Part shown: piece by piece, positions 8,194 to 18,198 of the stretch
How positions within the stretch are numbered: position 1 is the stretch's first letter
Layout: each line of letters opens with the position of its first letter
NCBI GenBank assembly: GCA_946479405.1
Contig: CAMLGD010000015.1
Location: 1-26,920 of the forward strand
Source of the DNA: an uncultured Vogesella sp.
GTDB taxonomy: Bacteria > Pseudomonadota > Gammaproteobacteria > Burkholderiales > Chromobacteriaceae
Length of the DNA: 26,920 nt
Direction: 5' to 3'
The notes under the pieces: generated by a model
Told to the model about the DNA's origin: nothing
What the model saw: only the letters and a program-made list of their open reading frames with translations
Databases searched by the model: none
Made by a program: the position numbers and the translations under genes

Positions 8194-9033
8194 ATGGAAG
8201 ATTCCAGTAAACCGTCCCCCAATTGGTTTGAGCGCCTGCTGAACCGCTTCACCCACGAGCCGGAAGATCGCGAGGAGCTGAAAGCGCAGCTGCACGCCGC
8301 CTTCGAACGCAACCTGCTGGACGCCGAGGCTCTGGCGATGATCGAGGGCGTGCTGTCGTTCTCCGAGCGCACGGTGCGCGAGATCATGGTGCAGCGCAGC
8401 CAGATGGATGTCATCAGCCTGGGTGACCCGATCGAGAACCTGCTGCCACGGGTGATCGAACTAGGGCATTCGCGCTTTCCGGTGATCGGCAACGACAAGG
8501 ACGACGTGCAGGGTATCCTGCTGAGCAAAGACCTGTTGCGCTACTTCCTGGCACCGCAGGCATTCAATCTCAAGGCCATGCTGCGGCCGGTGGTATTCGT
8601 GCCGGAAAGCAAGCGCGTGGACAGCCTGCTGCGCGAATTCCGCGCCACCAAGACGCATATGGCGATTGCGGTGGATGAATACGGCGGCGTGTCCGGGCTG
8701 GTGACCATTGAAGACGTGCTGGAAGAAATCGTCGGCGATATCGACGATGAGCACGATCTGATCGAATCGGAAGAGGACATCGTGCCGGTGCGTGGCGGCC
8801 GCTTCCGCGTGCTGGCCACCACCACGGTGGAAGACTTCAACGACTTCTTCGAATGCGCACTACCGGATGACGAGGTGGACACCATCGGCGGTCTGGTCAC
8901 CGCCAACCTGGGCTATGTGCCGGTACGCGGTGAAGGACTGCAGCTGGACGGCTGGCACTTCACCGTGATTCGCGCCGACAGTCGTCGTCTGCAGGCACTG
9001 CTGGTCGAACGTCGCGGCCAACCCCAGGACTAA
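8194..9033 (+). CDS. ybeX: CorC/YbeX-family CBS-domain protein
   Basis: This is a 279-residue cytoplasmic protein. A short N-terminal segment (NWFERLLNRF) is followed by two CBS domains (about 60-185, including DEYGGVSGLVTIEDVLEEIVGDI) and a C-terminal CorC/HlyC domain (about 200-275, with DTIGGLV and PVRGE). Family members were linked to Mg2+/Co2+ efflux, and YbeX more recently to ribosome metabolism. The start MEDSSKPS at 8194 is preferred because it aligns with the usual N-terminus of betaproteobacterial homologs as I remember them. An in-frame ATG at 8149 inside ybeY would add 15 residues. Neither has a strong ribosome-binding site. lnt follows after two bases. Confidence 0.93.
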   Translation: MEDSSKPSPNWFERLLNRFTHEPEDREELKAQLHAAFERNLLDAEALAMIEGVLSFSERTVREIMVQRSQMDVISLGDPIENLLPRVIELGHSRFPVIGNDKDDVQGILLSKDLLRYFLAPQAFNLKAMLRPVVFVPESKRVDSLLREFRATKTHMAIAVDEYGGVSGLVTIEDVLEEIVGDIDDEHDLIESEEDIVPVRGGRFRVLATTTVEDFNDFFECALPDDEVDTIGGLVTANLGYVPVRGEGLQLDGWHFTVIRADSRRLQALLVERRGQPQD

Positions 9034-9035
9034 GC

Positions 9036-10547
9036 ATGCTGCAACAACTCGCCTGGCTGCTGCTGACACTGCTCAGCGGCGCCACCACTGTGTTGGCCTA
9101 CGCACCATACCGGCTGTTCTTCCTGATGCCGCTGTGCATGGCCGCGCTGCTGTGGCTGGTGCAACGTTGGCCGCAACGTGCGTTTAGCACGGCCTGGCTA
9201 TGGGGCCTCACCGCCTACTGTGGCCAGTTCTACTGGATCTATATCAGCCTGCACGACATTGCCGGCATGCCGGCGCTGCTGGCCGGCGGCATGACGCTGC
9301 TGTTGCCAGCCTATCTGGCGTTATATCCGGCGCTGGCCTGCCACCTCACCGTGCGCATGCACCGCCAGCCACTGGTGCGCTGGCTGCTGTTTCCCGCTGC
9401 CTGGACGCTGAGCGAATGGCTGCGCAGCTGGATGCTGACCGGTTTTCCCTGGGGGGCCGCCGGTTACAGCCAGATCACCGAAAGCCCGCTGGCCGGCTAT
9501 GCGCCGCTGGGTGGCATCCACCTGGTGACCTTTGCCGTCGCCCTCAGCGCCGCGCTGCTGATGCTGCTGTGGCAGTTGCCGCGCCGCGGCCAACTCGCAG
9601 CGACACTGCTGCTGGTCGCCGTGTGGGTTGGCGGCAATCAGTTCAAGCAACAGCAATGGACGCAGAACAGCGGTGCCCCGCTCCGGGTGGCCCTGCTGCA
9701 AGGCAATATTCCGCAATCGCTGAAGTGGGATCCGGCCACCTTCGAATTCACCCTCGCCACCTACTACCGCATGTTGGTGCAAGCGCCGCCGGCGCAGCTG
9801 CTGCTGCTGCCGGAAACGGCGCTGCCGGTGTTTCTGGAAGACATGCCTTCCGGCTACCTCACCATGATCAACGCTGCGGCAGGCCTGAAAAACAGTGCGC
9901 TGGTCACCGGGCTGCCGCGCCGCACCCCGGATGGCCGTGGCTACCTGAATGCGGTGGTGGCACTGAACCAGCCGGGACAGCCGTATTACGCCAAGAACCA
10001 CCTGGTACCGTTTGGCGAGTTCATCCCGCTGCCAATGCTGACCAGCTGGATCTACCAGTTCATGCATATGCCACTATCCGGCTTTACCCCCGGGGGAGAC
10101 CGCCAGCCACCGCTGGCCATCGCCGGCCAGCGCATTGCCTTCAACGTGTGTTATGAAGATGGCTTCGGCGAAGAACTGATCGGCCCTGCCGCCGGCGCCA
10201 CCATGCTGGCCAACGTCAGCAACCTGGCCTGGTTTGGCAAGAGCAATGCCATGAGCCAGCACCTGCAACTGTCGCAGGCGCGGGCGCTGGAAACCGGCCG
10301 CCCGATGCTGCGCAGTACCAATACGGGGATGACTGCGGTGATTGATCACCATGGCGAAGTAGTCGCCGTCGCGGCACCCGACACCCGCCAGACACTGGCT
10401 GCCAGTGTGCAGGGGCGTACCGGACTGACACCGTATATGCACTACGGCAACCGGCCTGTACTGCTAGGCTGCGGCGCGCTGCTGTTGCTAGGCATTGGTT
10501 TGGGCTTGTGGCAACGGCGACAACAAGGTCAGGTGCTGGAAAGCTGA
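9036..10547 (+). CDS. lnt: Lnt, apolipoprotein N-acyltransferase
   Basis: This is a 503-residue inner-membrane enzyme that transfers an acyl chain from phospholipid to the N-terminal cysteine of lipoproteins, the last step of their maturation. The N-terminal ~200 residues hold the membrane helices. The periplasmic nitrilase-like domain follows, with catalytic E260 (LLPETALP), K320 (YAKNHLVPFGE) and C372 (NVCYED). A final membrane helix lies near 475-495. AGGA sits eight bases upstream of the ATG, inside the end of ybeX. The upstream lipoprotein at 6360-6725 should be among its substrates. The unit ends at the terminator at 10563-10591. Confidence 0.96.
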   Translation: MLQQLAWLLLTLLSGATTVLAYAPYRLFFLMPLCMAALLWLVQRWPQRAFSTAWLWGLTAYCGQFYWIYISLHDIAGMPALLAGGMTLLLPAYLALYPALACHLTVRMHRQPLVRWLLFPAAWTLSEWLRSWMLTGFPWGAAGYSQITESPLAGYAPLGGIHLVTFAVALSAALLMLLWQLPRRGQLAATLLLVAVWVGGNQFKQQQWTQNSGAPLRVALLQGNIPQSLKWDPATFEFTLATYYRMLVQAPPAQLLLLPETALPVFLEDMPSGYLTMINAAAGLKNSALVTGLPRRTPDGRGYLNAVVALNQPGQPYYAKNHLVPFGEFIPLPMLTSWIYQFMHMPLSGFTPGGDRQPPLAIAGQRIAFNVCYEDGFGEELIGPAAGATMLANVSNLAWFGKSNAMSQHLQLSQARALETGRPMLRSTNTGMTAVIDHHGEVVAVAAPDTRQTLAASVQGRTGLTPYMHYGNRPVLLGCGALLLLGIGLGLWQRRQQGQVLES

Positions 10548-10562
10548 TTCCCTGACGATATG

Positions 10563-10591
10563 AAAAAGCCCGGCTTCTGCCGGGCTTTTTT
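10563..10591. terminator. Bidirectional terminator between lnt and the chemoreceptor gene
   Basis: GCCCGGC, loop TTCT and GCCGGGC form a stem flanked by five A and six T, extending the pairing to 12 bp. It lies between two convergent genes and can serve both strands. Confidence 0.92.
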
Positions 10592-10606
10592 GCGTGCTAG
10601 CCTGCC

Positions 10607-12247
10607 TTACACTTGGAAACGCGACACCATGCCGCGCAGGCGCTCGGTCAGTTCGTTCAGCTCGCCGATCGCGCTGGAAGCCTTGCCCGATGCCTCTGCA
10701 TTGTTGGCCGCACCCAGTGCAATATGCTCGACATTGCGGGTGATTTCCTCACTAGCATTGCCCTGTTCCGCCAACGCCTGCGAAATCTCCCTCACCACGC
10801 CGACCACGCCATTGGCACTGTCACGGATGTGGCGGATCGCTTCTCCGCCCTGCTCGGCCAGGGTCAGGCCTGACTTCACCCGGCTGACCGCTTCCTCCAT
10901 ATTGCTGCGCGACTCCTCGGAGCCGTGCTGAATGTCGCGGATCATCACGGCGATTTCCTGTGTCGCGCCAGCGGTACGTTCCGACAGCTTACGCACCTCA
11001 TCCGCCACCACGGCAAAACCGCGCCCGGTTTCGCCAGCACGTGCCGCCTCGATCGCCGCATTCAACGCCAGCAAATTGGTCTGGTCGGCAATATCCTTGA
11101 TCACCTGCATGATGCTGGAGATGGTCTGTGTCTTGCTGACCAGGTCGCCAATGGTCAGTGCGGCATGATCGACAGCCTCATTGATGCGCTGCATTTCCAC
11201 TACCGCGCTGGCGATAACCTCGCCACCCTGATCCGACAGCTGACCGGAGTTGGCCGACACTTCGCGCGCATGGTCCGCCAGCTCGGCGATCTGCTTGATA
11301 CTGGCGGTAAGTTGTTCAATCGAAGCCGCCATCGCGGTGGCGGCATGACTTTGCTGATCGGAACTGGCCGCCACGGCGCCGGCGCTGCCGGAAATATCGC
11401 CGGCCATGCCGGACAGCGTGCGGCTGCTGTTGGCAATGCCACCGACCAGTTCGCGCAGGTGTTGCTGCATGTCCGCTACTGCGGCCAACAGGCTATGGTC
11501 ATCACCACTGGCCAGCGGCACCGGCACATGCAAGTCACCCTCAGCAATGCGGTGCACCACCTCGCGCGTCAGCGCCGGCTCTGCTCCCAGCTGCTGCATC
11601 ACGCTGCGGCGCAACCAGACACCGACACCAATCACCACCACAATCGCTGCCAGCACTTCCAGCGCCAGCAACAGCGCCTGCTCCATGAACGCGGCCTGCA
11701 CATCGTCGAGATAAATGCCGGTCCCCACCACCCAGCCCCACTTGGCCGATGTCGCCAGGTAGGACACTTTCGGCTGCGGCGTGCTAAAACCCGGCTTGTC
11801 CCACACATAGCTTGCCATGCCCTTGCCGCCACCAGCCGTCAGCGCCCCCTGGAACAAAGGCTTCAACGGGCTGCCTGTCGGATCCTTGATGGTTTCCAGA
11901 TTCTTGCCCACCATCGCTTGCTTGGCGCCATGCACCACCCAGTTCCACGCAGGGTCGAAGGCAAAGAAATATTCCGTGCCATCATAGCGGGCTGCATTCA
12001 AGACGGCGGCGGCCTGCTGCTTGGCGTCGGCTTCACTGAGTTGGCCACTGGCCGCACGCTCTTCATAGTTTCTGATCACCGTCAGCGCCACTTCCACCAA
12101 ATTGCGTACTTTCGCTTCGCGGTCCTGCAACATAACACTGCGCTCATGCAGCAACGACAAGCCACCCACCACACACAAAATCACAGCAACCAGCACTACC
12201 TGTAACTGCAAACGCCGCTTCAAAGTCCAACCATTGCTTTGCTTCAT
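10607..12247 (-). CDS. Methyl-accepting chemotaxis protein with single Cache sensor
   Basis: This is a 546-residue inner-membrane chemoreceptor. Membrane segment 1 is at about residues 13-34. A periplasmic single-Cache-2-like sensor (about 40-188, with [11 protein letters not shown] and the VVH..K..VGKNL pattern) follows. Segment 2 is at 191-213, a HAMP domain at about 214-265, and a signalling domain runs to the C-terminus. The hairpin tip [20 protein letters not shown] begins near residue 386. There is no C-terminal NWETF-type pentapeptide, so it should not tether CheR directly. The start at 12247 is chosen because GGGAGA lies six bases upstream. An in-frame ATG at 12286 would add 13 residues without such a site. 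The ligand is unknown. No che genes are adjacent, so this is an orphan receptor. Confidence 0.93.
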   Translation of the reverse strand: MKQSNGWTLKRRLQLQVVLVAVILCVVGGLSLLHERSVMLQDREAKVRNLVEVALTVIRNYEERAASGQLSEADAKQQAAAVLNAARYDGTEYFFAFDPAWNWVVHGAKQAMVGKNLETIKDPTGSPLKPLFQGALTAGGGKGMASYVWDKPGFSTPQPKVSYLATSAKWGWVVGTGIYLDDVQAAFMEQALLLALEVLAAIVVVIGVGVWLRRSVMQQLGAEPALTREVVHRIAEGDLHVPVPLASGDDHSLLAAVADMQQHLRELVGGIANSSRTLSGMAGDISGSAGAVAASSDQQSHAATAMAASIEQLTASIKQIAELADHAREVSANSGQLSDQGGEVIASAVVEMQRINEAVDHAALTIGDLVSKTQTISSIMQVIKDIADQTNLLALNAAIEAARAGETGRGFAVVADEVRKLSERTAGATQEIAVMIRDIQHGSEESRSNMEEAVSRVKSGLTLAEQGGEAIRHIRDSANGVVGVVREISQALAEQGNASEEITRNVEHIALGAANNAEASGKASSAIGELNELTERLRGMVSRFQV

Positions 12248-12911
12248 CGACAATCTCCCGTGTAGCTTATTGTGTAGTTTGTTCACTACGGAACAATTCT
12301 GTACAAATCAATTTAAAACGGATGCGATTATCTGTCACCGCCACTGACAAAGAAAAAAACGACAGCAGTGGGCACAGGCACGTGAATCAAGGGTAATCCC
12401 CTGTCTCTAGACAGTGAATTTCACTATACGCAATACAATGGAATGACGTTGCGACGCGGCCAACGTTGGCCGCGCTGGCATACCTGCTTTATTGAATTAA
12501 GAGACTACGCACCAGCCATCCGCAGCAGCAAGCTGCAGGCACAGGTATAGAGCAGAAGCTAATAGCCAGTTCACAGCAGCTTCGCACTGACATGCTTGCC
12601 ATGTCCAAGCCAGAAAAGGTAGCTGCAAGCATGTTAGCCATGGTTTGCCTGTAACCTGGACAGCGCACTCAAGAGCAATACGGCGCTTAGGGGCAGTAAC
12701 CTGCTGCACTTAATAGCCCAATCCTGAGGAGCGGCGCTAGGTTTACCAGCTCAGCCGTTGCATTCCACTCTCTTCGCAGAGCAGCCCTCACCCTCCTCGC
12801 CTCGATCACAACCAACTGCATTGAGTCTGTGCAATAGCACAGCAGTGGTAAGTACGCGCCTTTCCATGCAGTGAACACCAGACATGATCAACAGCAGCAA
12901 TGGCGAAAATG
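12248..12911. other. Gene-free stretch of about 660 bases
   Basis: This lies between the 5' end of the chemoreceptor gene and the terminator of the ribosomal block. The part next to the receptor (12248-12420) must hold its promoter, but no strong -35/-10 pair is evident. Three inverted repeats cluster at 12401-12474. The section 12480-12900 has two short overlapping minus-strand frames (12497-12709, 12687-12878) without ribosome-binding sites or recognisable proteins. It also has a 10-base inverted pair (12590-12599 with 12625-12634). The base composition is unlike the GC-rich genes to the left. I see no tRNA, IS end or recognisable gene remnant. Confidence 0.6.
12401..12474. repeat. Cluster of three inverted repeats
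   Basis: CTGTCT-CT-AGACAG is at 12401-12414, AGTGAA-T-TTCACT at 12413-12425, and a perfect 20-base palindrome beginning CGCGGCCAAC at 12455-12474. They lie about 150-230 bases upstream of the chemoreceptor start. They could be operator sites, a small structured RNA or a chance cluster. Function is unknown. Confidence 0.5.
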
Positions 12912-12941
12912 AAAAAAGCCAGCGCAAGCGCTGGCTTTTTT
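12912..12941. terminator. Terminator of the ribosomal protein block (after rplQ)
   Basis: A perfect stem (GCCAGCGC at 12918-12925, GCGCTGGC at 12928-12935) is flanked by six A and six T. It lies 14 bases after the rplQ stop on the minus strand and is symmetrical enough to work on both strands. Confidence 0.92.
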
Positions 12942-12955
12942 AGAATCAACTGCGA

Positions 12956-13348
12956 TTACTCGGCAGCTTCTTCAGCAACTACTTCACCTTCTGCACGGTC
13001 AACCAATTCAACCAGTGCCATCGGGGCGTTATCGCCCTGACGGAAGCCGTACTTCAGGATGCGAACATAGCCGCCGTTACGGGCTGCGAAGCGCGGGCCC
13101 AGAACGTCGAACAGTTTCACCACGATTTCACGGTCACGGGTGCGGTCAAAAGCCAGACGACGGTTGGCCAGAGACGGCTTCTTACCCAGGGTAATCAGCG
13201 GTTCGGCAACGCGGCGCAGTTCTTTGGCCTTTGGCAGAGTAGTCACGATTGCTTCGTGACGCAGCAGCGAGTTAGCCATATTACGAAGCATGGCCAGACG
13301 GTGGCTACTGGTACGGTTCAGTTTACGATTGCTATTACGATGACGCAT
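12956..13348 (-). CDS. rplQ: 50S ribosomal protein L17
   Basis: This is a 130-residue L17, a large-subunit protein near the exit tunnel. The start [17 protein letters not shown] and the motif [24 protein letters not shown] are typical. The C-terminus has an acidic tail (VVAEEAAE). It is the last gene of the alpha-type operon, 22 bases after rpoA, and is followed by a strong terminator. Confidence 0.97.
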   Translation of the reverse strand: MRHRNSNRKLNRTSSHRLAMLRNMANSLLRHEAIVTTLPKAKELRRVAEPLITLGKKPSLANRRLAFDRTRDREIVVKLFDVLGPRFAARNGGYVRILKYGFRQGDNAPMALVELVDRAEGEVVAEEAAE

Positions 13349-13370
13349 TGTAGTGTCCTTTTATCCCGGC

Positions 13371-14354
13371 TTAGGGCTTTTCGAGACCAGCCGGCGGCCA
13401 GTTTTCGAGTTTCATGCCCAAGGTCAGGCCTTTAGAAGCGAGAACTTCCTTGATCTCATTCAACGACTTACGACCAAGGTTCGGAGTCTTCAGCAGCTCG
13501 GTTTCCGTACGCTGAATCAGATCACCGATGTAGTAGATGTTCTCGGCCTTCAGACAGTTGGCGGAACGTACCGTAAGTTCGAGATCGTCTACCGGACGCA
13601 GCAAGATCGGATCGATCGGCGGCGCCTTTTCAACGACTTCCTCAACTGCGGTGCCTTGCAGGTCTGCAAAGATCGACAGCTGATCAACCAGAATTCGTGC
13701 AGCCAAACGGACTGCTTCTTCCGGCTCGATCACACCATTGGTCTCGATATCGAGCACCAGACGATCCAGGTCGGTACGCTGCTCTACACGGGCGCTTTCA
13801 ACATTAAAGCTGACACGACGCACCGGGGAGAAGGAGGCATCAAGCTGGATGGTACCGATCGCACGATTGTCATCATGGTTGATACGAGCCGCTACCGGCT
13901 GATAGCCACGGCCTTTCTCTACCTTGATTTCCATGTCGATCTTGCCACCAGCGGCCAGATGACCGATGACGTGATCAGGATTGATCACCTCAACATCATG
14001 CGGCAGCTCGATGTCACCGGCCAGAACAGCGCCCTCACCATCCTTTTTCAAGGACAGAATCAGGCTGTCACGACCATGCAGTTTAAGCACTACGCCCTTC
14101 AGGTTCAGGAGGATGTCAACAACATCCTCCCGCACACCGTCAAGAGCGGAATACTCATGCAAAACGCCAGCGATGGTTACTTCGGTCGGGGCGTAGCCCG
14201 GCATCGAAGAGAGCAGAATGCGGCGCAGCGCATTGCCCAGAGTATGGGCATAGCCGCGCTCAAACGGCTCCATCGACACACGTGCATGTGTAGCCGATAC
14301 CGGCTGCACATCGATCAGACGCGGTTTCAGAAATTCCGAAGCGCTGTTTTGCAT
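13371..14354 (-). CDS. rpoA: RNA polymerase subunit alpha
   Basis: This is a 327-residue alpha subunit that nucleates polymerase assembly and contacts UP elements and activators. The N-terminal domain (to about 230) contains [20 protein letters not shown]. The C-terminal domain contains [17 protein letters not shown] and [17 protein letters not shown] choose the second ATG ([12 protein letters not shown], 14352-14354). AAGGA is six bases upstream of it but directly abuts the first ATG at 14358-14360, and related alpha subunits begin MQNS. The first ATG would add only MT. It sits between rpsD and rplQ as in the alpha operon. Confidence 0.97.
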   Translation of the reverse strand: MQNSASEFLKPRLIDVQPVSATHARVSMEPFERGYAHTLGNALRRILLSSMPGYAPTEVTIAGVLHEYSALDGVREDVVDILLNLKGVVLKLHGRDSLILSLKKDGEGAVLAGDIELPHDVEVINPDHVIGHLAAGGKIDMEIKVEKGRGYQPVAARINHDDNRAIGTIQLDASFSPVRRVSFNVESARVEQRTDLDRLVLDIETNGVIEPEEAVRLAARILVDQLSIFADLQGTAVEEVVEKAPPIDPILLRPVDDLELTVRSANCLKAENIYYIGDLIQRTETELLKTPNLGRKSLNEIKEVLASKGLTLGMKLENWPPAGLEKP

Positions 14355-14377
14355 AGTCATTCCTTAAGAGCTAGCGA

Positions 14378-14998
14378 TTACTTGGAGTAGAATTCCACAA
14401 CGAGCTGTTCGTTGATATCGCTAGACAACTCGGAACGCTCCGGAACAGTCTTGAATACGCCTTCCATTTTCTTGGAGTCAACTGCGACCCAAGCCGGGAA
14501 GCCGATCTGTTCGGCCAGAGCCAGACCTTCTTGAATACGAACCTGCTTCTTGGCCTTCTCACGAACAGCAACCACGTCGCCAGATTTAACCTGGTAAGAC
14601 GGGATGTTCACTACAACGCCATTTACAGTGATCGCCTTGTGGCTTACCAACTGGCGGGCTTCTGCGCGAGTAGAACCAAAACCCATGCGATAAACAACGT
14701 TATCCAGACGGGATTCCAGGATCTGCAGCAGGTTTTCACCAGTGGAGCCTTGACGACGGGCAGCTTCCGCGAAGTACTTACGGAACTGACGTTCCATAAT
14801 GCCGTACATGCGGCGAACTTTCTGCTTTTCACGCAGTTGAATACCGAAGCCGGACAGGCGGGTATTCTTCGCGCCGTGCTGACCTGGAGCGGTATCCAGT
14901 TTGCACTTGGAGTCCAGTGCACGACGTGCGCTCTTCAGGAAGAGATCAGTCCCTTCGCGACGAGCCAGTTTACATTTAGGGCCAGTGTAACGTGCCAT
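14378..14998 (-). CDS. rpsD: 30S ribosomal protein S4
   Basis: This is a 206-residue S4, a primary 16S rRNA binder and, in E. coli, the translational regulator of the alpha operon. [28 protein letters not shown] and the S4 domain stretch [24 protein letters not shown] are intact. Only C9 and C32 are present among the N-terminal cysteines, so the four-cysteine zinc site of some S4 proteins is absent. It follows rpsK after 17 bases. Confidence 0.97.
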   Translation of the reverse strand: MARYTGPKCKLARREGTDLFLKSARRALDSKCKLDTAPGQHGAKNTRLSGFGIQLREKQKVRRMYGIMERQFRKYFAEAARRQGSTGENLLQILESRLDNVVYRMGFGSTRAEARQLVSHKAITVNGVVVNIPSYQVKSGDVVAVREKAKKQVRIQEGLALAEQIGFPAWVAVDSKKMEGVFKTVPERSELSSDINEQLVVEFYSK

Positions 14999-15015
14999 TT
15001 CTCAGACTCTCCAGA

Positions 15016-15411
15016 TTAGATACGGCGTTTCTTGGGAGGACGGCAGCCGTTGTGCGGAACTGGCGTCACGTCGGAGATGCTGGTCACTTTGAAACCCAGC
15101 GCGTTAAGCGCGCGTACAGAGGATTCGCGGCCAGGGCCCGGACCCTTGATACGTACTTCCAGGTTTTTTACACCGTATTCTTGGGCAACTTTACCAGCGT
15201 GCTCTGCTGCTACTTGAGCAGCAAAGGGTGTACTTTTACGCGAGCCTTTGAAGCCAGCACCGCCGGAGGTAGCCCAAGACAAAGCATTCCCTTGACGATC
15301 GGTGATGGTAATAATGGTGTTATTGAAGGAAGCGTGCACGTGCACGATGCCATCGCTAACAGACTTGCGTACTTTTTTGCGTACACGACCAGCTGTGTTT
15401 GCTTTAGCCAT
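15016..15411 (-). CDS. rpsK: 30S ribosomal protein S11
   Basis: This is a 131-residue S11 of the small-subunit platform. [41 protein letters not shown] and the C-terminal [11 protein letters not shown] are hallmark segments. It lies 17 bases after rpsM, in the order S13-S11-S4-alpha-L17. Confidence 0.97.
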   Translation of the reverse strand: MAKANTAGRVRKKVRKSVSDGIVHVHASFNNTIITITDRQGNALSWATSGGAGFKGSRKSTPFAAQVAAEHAGKVAQEYGVKNLEVRIKGPGPGRESSVRALNALGFKVTSISDVTPVPHNGCRPPKKRRI

Positions 15412-15428
15412 TATCTAAGTTCCTTGAA

Positions 15429-15791
15429 TTACTTCTTACCAGCAATAGGCTTACGCGGGCCTTTGCGGGTACGTGCATTGGTACGGGTGCGCTGACCACG
15501 GCACGGCAGACCACGACGATGACGGAAGCCGCGATAGCAGCCCATGTCCATCAGTCGTTTGATGCTCATCGTGATTTCACGGCGCAGATCACCTTCAACA
15601 GTGAACTTAGCCACTTCAACACGCAGAGCTTCCATCTCAGCTTCAGTCAGATCTTTAACCTTGCTTGCCGGATTGATACCGGAAGCAGCACAAATGTGCT
15701 TGGCGCGGGTCTGGCCGATGCCATAGATTGCCTGCAGGCCGATAACGGCATGCGCATGATTGGGGATATTTACCCCTGCAATACGGGCCAT
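15429..15791 (-). CDS. rpsM: 30S ribosomal protein S13
   Basis: This is a 120-residue S13 of the small-subunit head that contacts the P-site tRNA and bridges to the large subunit. [18 protein letters not shown] and the basic C-terminus [18 protein letters not shown] are diagnostic. The 69-base gap before it, after rpmJ, has no clear promoter. In E. coli the S4-binding leader lies in the equivalent position, but I could not confirm a pseudoknot here. Confidence 0.97.
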   Translation of the reverse strand: MARIAGVNIPNHAHAVIGLQAIYGIGQTRAKHICAASGINPASKVKDLTEAEMEALRVEVAKFTVEGDLRREITMSIKRLMDMGCYRGFRHRRGLPCRGQRTRTNARTRKGPRKPIAGKK

Positions 15792-15860
15792 TCTCTTTCC
15801 TTAAGCGTTAAGCTTGAAAAGGTTGCGATTCTAGCACAACAAAAGCCAAGACAACAAATG

Positions 15861-15974
15861 TTAGCCTTGTTTTTGCTTGTGACGCGGATCAGTACAAATC
15901 ACTCGTACAACACGGTTGCGACGAATGATTTTGCAGTTACGGCAAATTTTCTTTACCGAAGGTTGTACACGCAT
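15861..15974 (-). CDS. rpmJ: 50S ribosomal protein L36 (zinc-ribbon type)
   Basis: This is a 37-residue L36 beginning [15 protein letters not shown] and ending [10 protein letters not shown]11, C14, C27 and H32 form the complete Zn-binding set, so this is the zinc-containing (C+) form. It lies between infA and rpsM, the order secY-infA-rpmJ-rpsM being usual in betaproteobacteria. Confidence 0.96.
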   Translation of the reverse strand: MRVQPSVKKICRNCKIIRRNRVVRVICTDPRHKQKQG

Positions 15975-16008
15975 TTCAGTTCCTTTCTATCTGAAAGAGC
16001 GAGTGCGA

Positions 16009-16227
16009 TTACTTCGCACGGAACACGATACGGGCACGAGACAGGTCGTATGGGGTCATCTCCACCGTAACCTTGTCACCCGGGAGAATGCGGATGTAAT
16101 GCATACGCATTTTGCCAGAGATGTGCCCGAGTACAACGTGTCCATTCTCGAGCTTCACCCGGAAGGTTGCATTAGGCAACGTTTCCAGGACTTCACCCTG
16201 CATCTGGATGGTATCTTCTTTCGCCAT
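16009..16227 (-). CDS. infA: Translation initiation factor IF-1
   Basis: This is a 72-residue OB-fold protein that occupies the A site during initiation. [40 protein letters not shown] and [11 protein letters not shown] are all typical. Its place between secY and rpmJ inside the spc/alpha block is the betaproteobacterial arrangement. In E. coli infA lies elsewhere. Confidence 0.97.
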   Translation of the reverse strand: MAKEDTIQMQGEVLETLPNATFRVKLENGHVVLGHISGKMRMHYIRILPGDKVTVEMTPYDLSRARIVFRAK

Positions 16228-16247
16228 TTGCTCAGTTACCGTTTACC

Positions 16248-17564
16248 TTAGCGACTTACGCCACTCTTGAAGTTCGCTTTCTTCAACAGGCCTTCGTACT
16301 GATGGGAAAGAACATACGACTGTACTTGCGCCATGAAGTCCATGGTCACGACAACCATGATCAACAGCGAGGTCCCGCCAAAGTAAAATGGCACGTTCCA
16401 GTTCAGGATCAGGAACTCTGGCATCAAGCAAACAAGTGTGATGTAGATCGCACCAATCAGCGTGAGGCGAAGGATGATCTTCTCGATGTAACGCGAAGTC
16501 TGTTCGCCAGGACGAATACCGGGTATAAACGCCCCGCTTTTCTTCAGGTTATCTGCAGTCTCTTTGGGGTTGAAAACCAAAGCGGTGTAGAAGTAACAGA
16601 AGAAAATGATTGCCGCAGCGTACAGCAACACATAAACCGGTTGACCAGGATGAAGCTTGTCAGCGACAGACTTCATGAACCCCAGACCCTCGGTATTACC
16701 AAACCAACCCAGCACGGTTGCAGGGAACAGGATGATACTTGAGGCAAAGATAGGAGGGATAACACCTGCCATATTGAGCTTGAGCGGCATATGTGTGCTC
16801 TGGCCCTGCATGACACGATTACCAACCTGACGCTTCGCATAGTTCACCAGAACCTTGCGCTGTCCACGCTCTACAAACACCACGAGATAGGTCACAGCGA
16901 TCACAGCCACAAACAGCAGGATCACCAGCAGGATTGGCAGCGAACCTTGACTGGTAAGAGTCAGGGTCTTGCCCACTGCGGCCGGCACACCGGCAGCAAT
17001 ACCCGCGCAGATAATCAGCGAGATGCCATTACCCAGCCCACGCTCGGTAATCTGCTCACCCAGCCACATGAGGAACATTGTGCCGGTAACCAGACTCACC
17101 ACCGTCGTCAAATAAAACTCGAACTGCGGAACGACAACGAGGTTAGGTTGCTTGAACAACATCACCGCTATGCCAAAGCTCTGGAAAGAAGCCAGAGCCA
17201 AGGTTGCATAGCGTGTGTACTGAGTGATTTTGCGACGCCCAGCATCACCCTCCTTCTTCAACTGCTTCAGCGTTGGAACAATCTCTGAAGCAAGTTGAAG
17301 AACGATGGAGGCAGAGATGTACGGCATAATGCCCAGGGCAAATACCGTAAATCGCTGAAGGGCCCCACCCGAAAACATGTTGAACATGTCGAGCAGGCCC
17401 GTTTGTGACGTCTGGAACAACTTCGCTAGTGCCGCCGGGTCAATACCGGGAACCGGAACATGCGCACCAATGCGGTAAACGATCAATGCGCCAAGCAGAA
17501 ACAAGATTCGGCGCTTCAAATCACCAAATTTGTCACCGTTTCCAACTAGAGAAGTATTCGCCAC
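16248..17564 (-). CDS. secY: Preprotein translocase subunit SecY
   Basis: This is a 438-residue channel subunit of the SecYEG translocon in the inner membrane, with ten membrane helices expected. Recognisable parts are the N-terminal [19 protein letters not shown], the plug and second-helix region [30 protein letters not shown], the cytosolic loop [17 protein letters not shown], and the [20 protein letters not shown] loop. It follows rplO after ten bases and precedes infA after 20. Confidence 0.97.
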   Translation of the reverse strand: MANTSLVGNGDKFGDLKRRILFLLGALIVYRIGAHVPVPGIDPAALAKLFQTSQTGLLDMFNMFSGGALQRFTVFALGIMPYISASIVLQLASEIVPTLKQLKKEGDAGRRKITQYTRYATLALASFQSFGIAVMLFKQPNLVVVPQFEFYLTTVVSLVTGTMFLMWLGEQITERGLGNGISLIICAGIAAGVPAAVGKTLTLTSQGSLPILLVILLFVAVIAVTYLVVFVERGQRKVLVNYAKRQVGNRVMQGQSTHMPLKLNMAGVIPPIFASSIILFPATVLGWFGNTEGLGFMKSVADKLHPGQPVYVLLYAAAIIFFCYFYTALVFNPKETADNLKKSGAFIPGIRPGEQTSRYIEKIILRLTLIGAIYITLVCLMPEFLILNWNVPFYFGGTSLLIMVVVTMDFMAQVQSYVLSHQYEGLLKKANFKSGVSR

Positions 17565-17574
17565 GGACTGAGCC

Positions 17575-18009
17575 TTATTCTACGAAGCTACCACCAGCAG
17601 CTTCGATTGCAGCCTTAGCACCGGCGGTAGCAGCAACGCCACGCAGGGTGAAAGCGCGATCAACGCCGCCGGACAGAATCAGCTTGGCACCCAGCGACTG
17701 CGCGGGGACCAGACCAGCCTGCTTCAGAGTCAGCAGATCCACCTCCACAACCGGCAACAGGGCCAGTTCGGACAGACGAACCTCGGCAACATTGCCTGCA
17801 GTCAGCGACTTGAAACCACGCTTCGGCAGACGACGCTGCAGCGGCATTTGACCGCCTTCAAAGCCGACCTTGTGGAAACCACCGGCGCGGCTCTTCTGAC
17901 CTTTGTGGCCACGACCACAAGTTTTACCCAGGCCACTGCCAATGCCGCGGCCTACACGGCGCTTGGCATGCTTGGAGCCGGCACCAGGCTTAATGGTATT
18001 CAGCAACAT
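17575..18009 (-). CDS. rplO: 50S ribosomal protein L15
   Basis: This is a 144-residue L15. The basic glycine-rich N-terminus [20 protein letters not shown] with [16 protein letters not shown] and [17 protein letters not shown] is characteristic. It starts three bases after the rpmD stop and is followed closely by secY, as in most spc operons. Confidence 0.97.
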   Translation of the reverse strand: MLLNTIKPGAGSKHAKRRVGRGIGSGLGKTCGRGHKGQKSRAGGFHKVGFEGGQMPLQRRLPKRGFKSLTAGNVAEVRLSELALLPVVEVDLLTLKQAGLVPAQSLGAKLILSGGVDRAFTLRGVAATAGAKAAIEAAGGSFVE

Positions 18010-18012
18010 TTC

Positions 18013-18198
18013 TCAGCCCTCGAATTTAACCAGATAGCTGATCTTGTTGATCATGCCACGGTTAGCCGGAGTGTCGATTACTTCAACAGTCTGGTTCAGC
18101 TTCTTCAGGCCCAGACCGCGCGCGCACGCACGGTGGGACTCAATGCGACCAATCAGACTCTTGACCAGCGTTACTTTGATGGTTTTGGTATCACTCAT
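18013..18198 (-). CDS. rpmD: 50S ribosomal protein L30
   Basis: This is a 61-residue L30 with [12 protein letters not shown] and [15 protein letters not shown]. The start MSDTKTIKV at 18196-18198 is chosen because it fits the L30 family length. It overlaps the end of rpsE by eight bases. The frame runs further upstream, but only inside rpsE. Confidence 0.95.
   Translation of the reverse strand: MSDTKTIKVTLVKSLIGRIESHRACARGLGLKKLNQTVEVIDTPANRGMINKISYLVKFEG

Noticed and set aside
10925..12205. A 426-codon plus-strand frame opposite the chemoreceptor
   Set aside because: The minus strand carries an unmistakable chemoreceptor with intact signalling domain. The plus-strand product is rich in His, Gln and Arg and resembles nothing.
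12497..12878. Two overlapping short minus-strand frames as a possible gene or split pseudogene
   Set aside because: Neither has a ribosome-binding site, a family resemblance or continuity with the other. I treat the area as gene-free.
13353..14390. A 345-codon plus-strand frame opposite rpoA, and similar frames opposite other ribosomal genes
   Set aside because: Each is the antisense shadow of a highly conserved gene with strong codon bias. None has a credible start or product.
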